NCBI RefSeq assembly: GCF_032401055.1
Contig: NZ_CP135529.1
Coordinates: forward strand, 1,922,001 to 1,986,000
From: Tardiphaga sp. 709
Lineage (GTDB): Bacteria > Pseudomonadota > Alphaproteobacteria > Rhizobiales > Xanthobacteraceae
Length of the DNA: 64,000 bases
Direction of reading: 5' to 3'
Positions 60,718 to 64,000 of this stretch are shown here, piece after piece. Every line of letters begins with the position of its first letter. Position 1 is the first letter of the stretch. The position numbers were made by a program, and so were the translations under genes. The notes under the pieces are model-generated. The model did not search any database. It worked only from the letters and a program-made list of their open reading frames with translations, and was not told where the DNA came from.

Positions 60718-61473
60718 ATGTCGATTGCACTCCGTAAGCAATATGTATCCCGGCCGGAATTGTCGTTCGGGCCTTTACGCTTCATCGAATGCCTGCCTTG
60801 GCTCGTGTTGGCAGCGGGAATGCGCGTGATCGCGTTCAGCGGCGGCGTTATCGCGTTGCCGGCCATCTTCGTCGCCACGATTGCCGTTCTTCTCGCGTTT
60901 CTGGTGACCGCACGGCGGTCGATCGAACTTGCTGACGGAGAGACCCATCTCGGAGCGATGACGTTCGAGGATGAATTCCGACTATCGCTGCACATTCTGG
61001 CGCGTATCGGCGCGCTGATGCTTGCAGCAAGCATGATCTCTGCATCGCTCGGGATCTCGCCGCTGGACCTGAACTTCATGGGCGGCATCGATGGCATGGC
61101 GTTCGATCAGGCGACGGCGGTCGGCAAGATCTGGAATGCCTCCATCGCCACGCTGATCCTGCTGATGATCGTCAGCGTCGAACGCCAGGACAACAGGGTT
61201 CGTTTCTTCGCGGCTTGCCGTGAATTCGCCAGGCGAAGCGCCTGGCTCGGCGTGGGCCTTCTGGTCCTGACCGCCGCCTATTTCGGCCTCGGTTTTGTCC
61301 AGGGTCTCGTTCGCAACGCGATTGCGATCTACGGGCAGGCGCCGACGACGAACACCTTCATCCGAAACCTGATCTTCTTCGTCTTTATCTTCGGCTTCGC
61401 GATGCTGCGGCTTTGGGTGACCCTGATGATCCTGACCGCGGCCCTCAAGCAATCCCATCTGCGCGGCGACTGA
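60718..61473 (+). CDS. Hypothetical multi-pass membrane protein
   Basis: A 251-residue protein with about six hydrophobic segments, including CLPWLVLAAGMRVIAFSGGV, LAFLVTARRSIELADGE (edge), and LIFFVFIFGFAMLRLWVTLM. I chose the ATG at 60718; the frame is open nine codons further. The region between the second and third segments is amphipathic (GAMTFEDEFRLSLHILARIG). No domain is recognised. It ends 2 nt before the stop codon of the convergent cyclase gene. Confidence 0.75.
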   Translation: MSIALRKQYVSRPELSFGPLRFIECLPWLVLAAGMRVIAFSGGVIALPAIFVATIAVLLAFLVTARRSIELADGETHLGAMTFEDEFRLSLHILARIGALMLAASMISASLGISPLDLNFMGGIDGMAFDQATAVGKIWNASIATLILLMIVSVERQDNRVRFFAACREFARRSAWLGVGLLVLTAAYFGLGFVQGLVRNAIAIYGQAPTTNTFIRNLIFFVFIFGFAMLRLWVTLMILTAALKQSHLRGD

Positions 61474-61475
61474 TC

Positions 61476-62681
61476 TCAGCCGGCGACCGCGGTTTCATCG
61501 CCCAATCCATAGACCTGCTCGGCCTTGGCGAAGCCGGCGATGGGAAATTCGCCGAGATCGGCCCAGTTGGCGCGTGTCGCATCAGCAAAAGCGGTCGACG
61601 CGACTACCGTCCGGTGCAGTTTGCCGGCGATCTTCTCCAGACGTGCGGCGAGATTCACCGCCGGGCCGATACAGGTGAAATCGAGTCGATTGCCGCCGCC
61701 GATATTGCCGTAAAGCACCTTGCCGACATGCAGCGCCAGACCGAAGCGAAAGCGCTCTTCGGCACCTGCCGCATCCGACCAGCGCAACGCTTCAACGGCA
61801 GCGCTGGCTTCACGCGCAGCCTCCAGTGCGTGGCCGCAAACCGTCGAACGATCCGCATCATCCTCGGCAATAGGAAACACGGCCAGCAGGCCATCGCCCA
61901 TGAATTTGAGCACTTCGCCGCCATGCTTGAGAATCGCAGGCACCTGACAATCGAAGTAGTGGTTGAGAATCTCGACTACGCTTTCCGGCGGCAATCGGTC
62001 CGACAGCGCCGTAAAGCCGCGCAGATCCGACAACCAGATCGCTGCGCGCATGGTCTCGGTATGGCCGCGTCGGATCTGACCACCGAGAATACGTCCGCCA
62101 GCGCGATTGCCCACATAGGTATCGAGCAGTGTCACCGTCACTCGTCGTATGCCGATGACCTCGATCAACCGCGCCAATGTCGGCAGTATCGTTTTCAAGG
62201 CAGCAAGCTGCTCATCCGTAAAACCGCCAGGCTGCTTCGTGGTCCAGCTTGATGCGTGGAGCATGTTGTCGACGAAGGTGAGCGGGATCGCGATATAGTC
62301 GGTAACGCCTTCAGCGCGCATATCGTCGAAAAAAGGAAAGGGTGTGGTTGATGGCTCATGAAGTCGACTGCGAACCTCGACACCTTCACGGAAGACCAGC
62401 GCAAGCGGACTGCTGAGGAATTCCGGCGCCTCCTGAATGTCGAAATCAACCGAGCTGAGGACCACCCCGGTCTCCGGACGCCAGATGAAATTGCGGCCGA
62501 AGATTTCCGGGTGCAGGGTGCGGATGAAGATGCCCACGCGGTATAGCGGCAGCCCCGCAGCGACGAGCCGTTCGCAACATTCCGCCATCATGCGCGATGG
62601 CGTCGGCGCGGATCGCGCACCGTCACTGAGCCAGTCGATGATCTCTCTGAGTTTGTCGGGCAACACGGCTGGCACTTTCAA
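61476..62681 (-). CDS. Class III adenylate/guanylate cyclase
   Basis: A 401-residue cytoplasmic protein. The N-terminal 190 residues form a sensor-like region. The cyclase catalytic domain follows (about 215-390): metal-binding Asp in IWLSDLRGFTALSDRL and in KFMGDGLLAVFP, the substrate-contact region GNIGGGNRLDFTCIGPAVNL and the transition-state Arg in AARLEK. It makes cAMP or cGMP. The start codon is unclear; a TTG at 62681 is the furthest in-frame start and GTG codons follow soon after. A membrane cyclic-nucleotide-binding protein is encoded at 42412-43071. Confidence 0.88.
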   Translation of the reverse strand: MKVPAVLPDKLREIIDWLSDGARSAPTPSRMMAECCERLVAAGLPLYRVGIFIRTLHPEIFGRNFIWRPETGVVLSSVDFDIQEAPEFLSSPLALVFREGVEVRSRLHEPSTTPFPFFDDMRAEGVTDYIAIPLTFVDNMLHASSWTTKQPGGFTDEQLAALKTILPTLARLIEVIGIRRVTVTLLDTYVGNRAGGRILGGQIRRGHTETMRAAIWLSDLRGFTALSDRLPPESVVEILNHYFDCQVPAILKHGGEVLKFMGDGLLAVFPIAEDDADRSTVCGHALEAAREASAAVEALRWSDAAGAEERFRFGLALHVGKVLYGNIGGGNRLDFTCIGPAVNLAARLEKIAGKLHRTVVASTAFADATRANWADLGEFPIAGFAKAEQVYGLGDETAVAG

Positions 62682-62717
62682 ACTCGCGTAAACGCGGGCT
62701 TCGGTCAGTCACTTACT

Positions 62718-63803
62718 CTAGCCGACCTGTCCGCGATGCCGAATGAAATGATCGGCGAGCACACAAGCGGCCATGGCTTCCGCCACCGGCACGGCGCGGA
62801 TGCCGACGCACGGATCATGACGACCCTTGGTCAGGATGTCCGTATCGGCGCCATTGCGATCGACGGTCTTGCGCGGCGACAGGATCGACGAAGTCGGCTT
62901 CACCGCGAAACGCGCCACGACCGGCTGGCCAGTGGAAATGCCGCCGAGGATGCCGCCCGCATGGTTCGACAGGAATGACGGGCCGTGATTGGTCATGCGC
63001 ATCTCGTCGGCATTGTCCTCACCGGACAACTCCGCCGCACCGAAACCATCGCCGATCTCGACACCCTTCACCGCATTGATGCTCATCAGCGCCGCTGCCA
63101 GATCGCCATCGAGCTTGGCGTAAATGGGCGCGCCCAAACCTGCGGGTACGCCATCGGCGATCACCTCGATCACCGCACCGATCGACGAGCCGGATTTGCG
63201 GATACCGTCGAGATAGCCCTCGAAGAACGCAGCCTTGTCCTTGTCCGGGCAGAAGAACGGATTACGGGCGACCTCGTCCCAGTCCCAGTTGCCGCGGTCG
63301 ATCTTGTGCGGTCCCATCTGCACCAGCGCCGCCCGCACCGTCATGCCTGGCACGATCTTGCGCGCAATGGCGCCAGCGGCGACACGCGTCGCCGTCTCGC
63401 GCGCCGATGAGCGGCCGCCGCCGCGATAATCGCGCAACCCGTATTTGGCTTCATAGGTGAAGTCGGCGTGACCCGGCCGGAACTTGTCCTTGATGTCCGA
63501 ATAGTCCTTCGAGCGCTGGTCGGTATTCTCGATCAAGAGCGCAATCGGCGTCCCCGTCGTGACCTGCACGCCGGTTTCCGGATGCGCCATCACGCCGGAC
63601 AGGATCTTGACCGTGTCAGCTTCCTGCCGCTGCGTAGTAAAGCGCGACTGGCCGGGACGACGGCGATCGAGATCGGCCTGGATCTCGGCCACATCCAGCG
63701 GGATCAGCGGCGGACAGCCATCGACCACACAGCCGATCGCCACCCCGTGGCTCTCGCCAAAGGTGGTGACACGGAACATGTGGCCGAAGGTGTTGTGGGA
63801 CAT
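62718..63803 (-). CDS. aroC: Chorismate synthase
   Basis: A 361-residue FMN-dependent enzyme that converts 5-enolpyruvylshikimate-3-phosphate to chorismate, the last shared step of aromatic amino acid synthesis. Signatures include [20 protein letters not shown] (residues 12-31), [18 protein letters not shown], and [20 protein letters not shown]. The length is standard. It stands alone, with a short gap to the cyclase gene on the same strand. Confidence 0.96.
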   Translation of the reverse strand: MSHNTFGHMFRVTTFGESHGVAIGCVVDGCPPLIPLDVAEIQADLDRRRPGQSRFTTQRQEADTVKILSGVMAHPETGVQVTTGTPIALLIENTDQRSKDYSDIKDKFRPGHADFTYEAKYGLRDYRGGGRSSARETATRVAAGAIARKIVPGMTVRAALVQMGPHKIDRGNWDWDEVARNPFFCPDKDKAAFFEGYLDGIRKSGSSIGAVIEVIADGVPAGLGAPIYAKLDGDLAAALMSINAVKGVEIGDGFGAAELSGEDNADEMRMTNHGPSFLSNHAGGILGGISTGQPVVARFAVKPTSSILSPRKTVDRNGADTDILTKGRHDPCVGIRAVPVAEAMAACVLADHFIRHRGQVG

Positions 63804-63884
63804 GGAGTGGACAGTTCTCGTTATTGGTGAATGTCAACAAACACGTCGTAACGCGATGGCTGTGGACCGTCAAACACGGGTTTC

Positions 63885-63917
63885 TCCCCTCTCCCCTTGC
63901 TTGAGAGGGGAGAAACC
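63885..63917. repeat. Short CCCCTCTCCCC palindrome
   Basis: CCCCTCTCCCC followed by GAGAGGGGAG forms a short hairpin related to the longer elements at 17631-17771 and 51493-51623. It sits right after the partial gene at the right end and may terminate it. Confidence 0.55.
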
Positions 63918-63920
63918 CTC

Positions 63921-64000
63921 TTAACTAAACTTGTCCATCCCGTCGGCGTTGAACACGTAAACGGCGCCCTGCTGGATCGGCATTTCGCTGACGCCGTCCG
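63921..64000 (-). CDS. Partial gene, C-terminal 25 residues
   Basis: A minus-strand frame enters from the right end and stops at 63921-63923. It reads DGVSEMPIQQGAVYVFNADG and five further residues. Third positions are almost all G or C, which favours coding. The fragment is too short to name. Confidence 0.5.
   Translation of the reverse strand, partial: DGVSEMPIQQGAVYVFNADGMDKFS

Overview
The window looks like chromosome of a Bradyrhizobiaceae (Nitrobacteraceae) alphaproteobacterium in the Bradyrhizobium / Rhodopseudomonas / Afipia group. The grounds are GC-rich codon use, a PhyR-NepR-EcfG general stress module, many LivK-type solute-binding proteins, abundant CoA-dependent catabolism, and palindromic intergenic repeats. 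I see no rRNA, tRNA, CRISPR, phage or insertion sequence. Genes are cut by both window ends.

Layout. 0-8.6 kb: a partial secreted protein, then an AtuA-type (DUF1446) operon with its own LivK-like binding protein and a divergent LysR regulator, then a four-gene NMT1/SsuA-type ABC importer. 8.7-10.6 kb: phyR facing nepR-ecfG. 10.7-17.6 kb: five tandem paralogous LivK-type binding proteins, each a separate unit with its own terminator and no permease or ATPase among them. 17.8 kb: a glycerate kinase. 19.2-36 kb: a lignin-phenylpropanoid locus whose layout matches the cou/tar locus of Rhodopseudomonas palustris as I remember it. It holds a MarR regulator (CouR-like), a LivH / fused LivM-LivG / LivF transporter, two binding proteins, an SDR, a CoA ligase (CouB-like), a crotonase (CouA-like), a secreted cyclase-family protein, a DUF3237 protein, a TRAP transporter and pobA. 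36-43 kb: short ordinary genes (thioesterase, LysR, flavin oxidase, GST, WYL regulator, YkgJ-type protein, DUF3307), plus a cyclic-nucleotide-binding membrane protein paired with an orphan DUF6537-like protein. 43-56.4 kb: a second acyl/aryl-CoA module with two crotonases, a nitroreductase, three acyl-CoA dehydrogenases (one frameshifted), a feruloyl-CoA-synthase-like ligase, an SDR, a TetR regulator, a thiolase and an acyl-CoA synthetase. 56.4-64 kb: cobB, a DUF1194 protein, a Sel1-repeat protein, clpS, a membrane protein, a class III cyclase, aroC, and a partial gene.

How it fits together. The ABC and TRAP systems probably import phenylpropanoids or other aromatic acids. The ligases make CoA thioesters, and crotonases, SDRs, acyl-CoA dehydrogenases and the thiolase shorten the side chain. 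PobA takes 4-hydroxybenzoate to protocatechuate. A shared inverted repeat TTATA-N3-TATAA occurs before the couA-like gene and between the TRAP operon and pobA, with a degenerate copy between the MarR gene and livH, so one regulator probably controls the locus.

The most unusual signals are non-coding. They are: a five-copy direct repeat (AAACGCCCAAGGA on the minus strand) in the leader of the second SDR gene; three palindromic decamers at exact 14-bp spacing in the TRAP leader; leader hairpins with compensatory changes in the binding-protein array; and back-to-back GGAAC elements between phyR and nepR.
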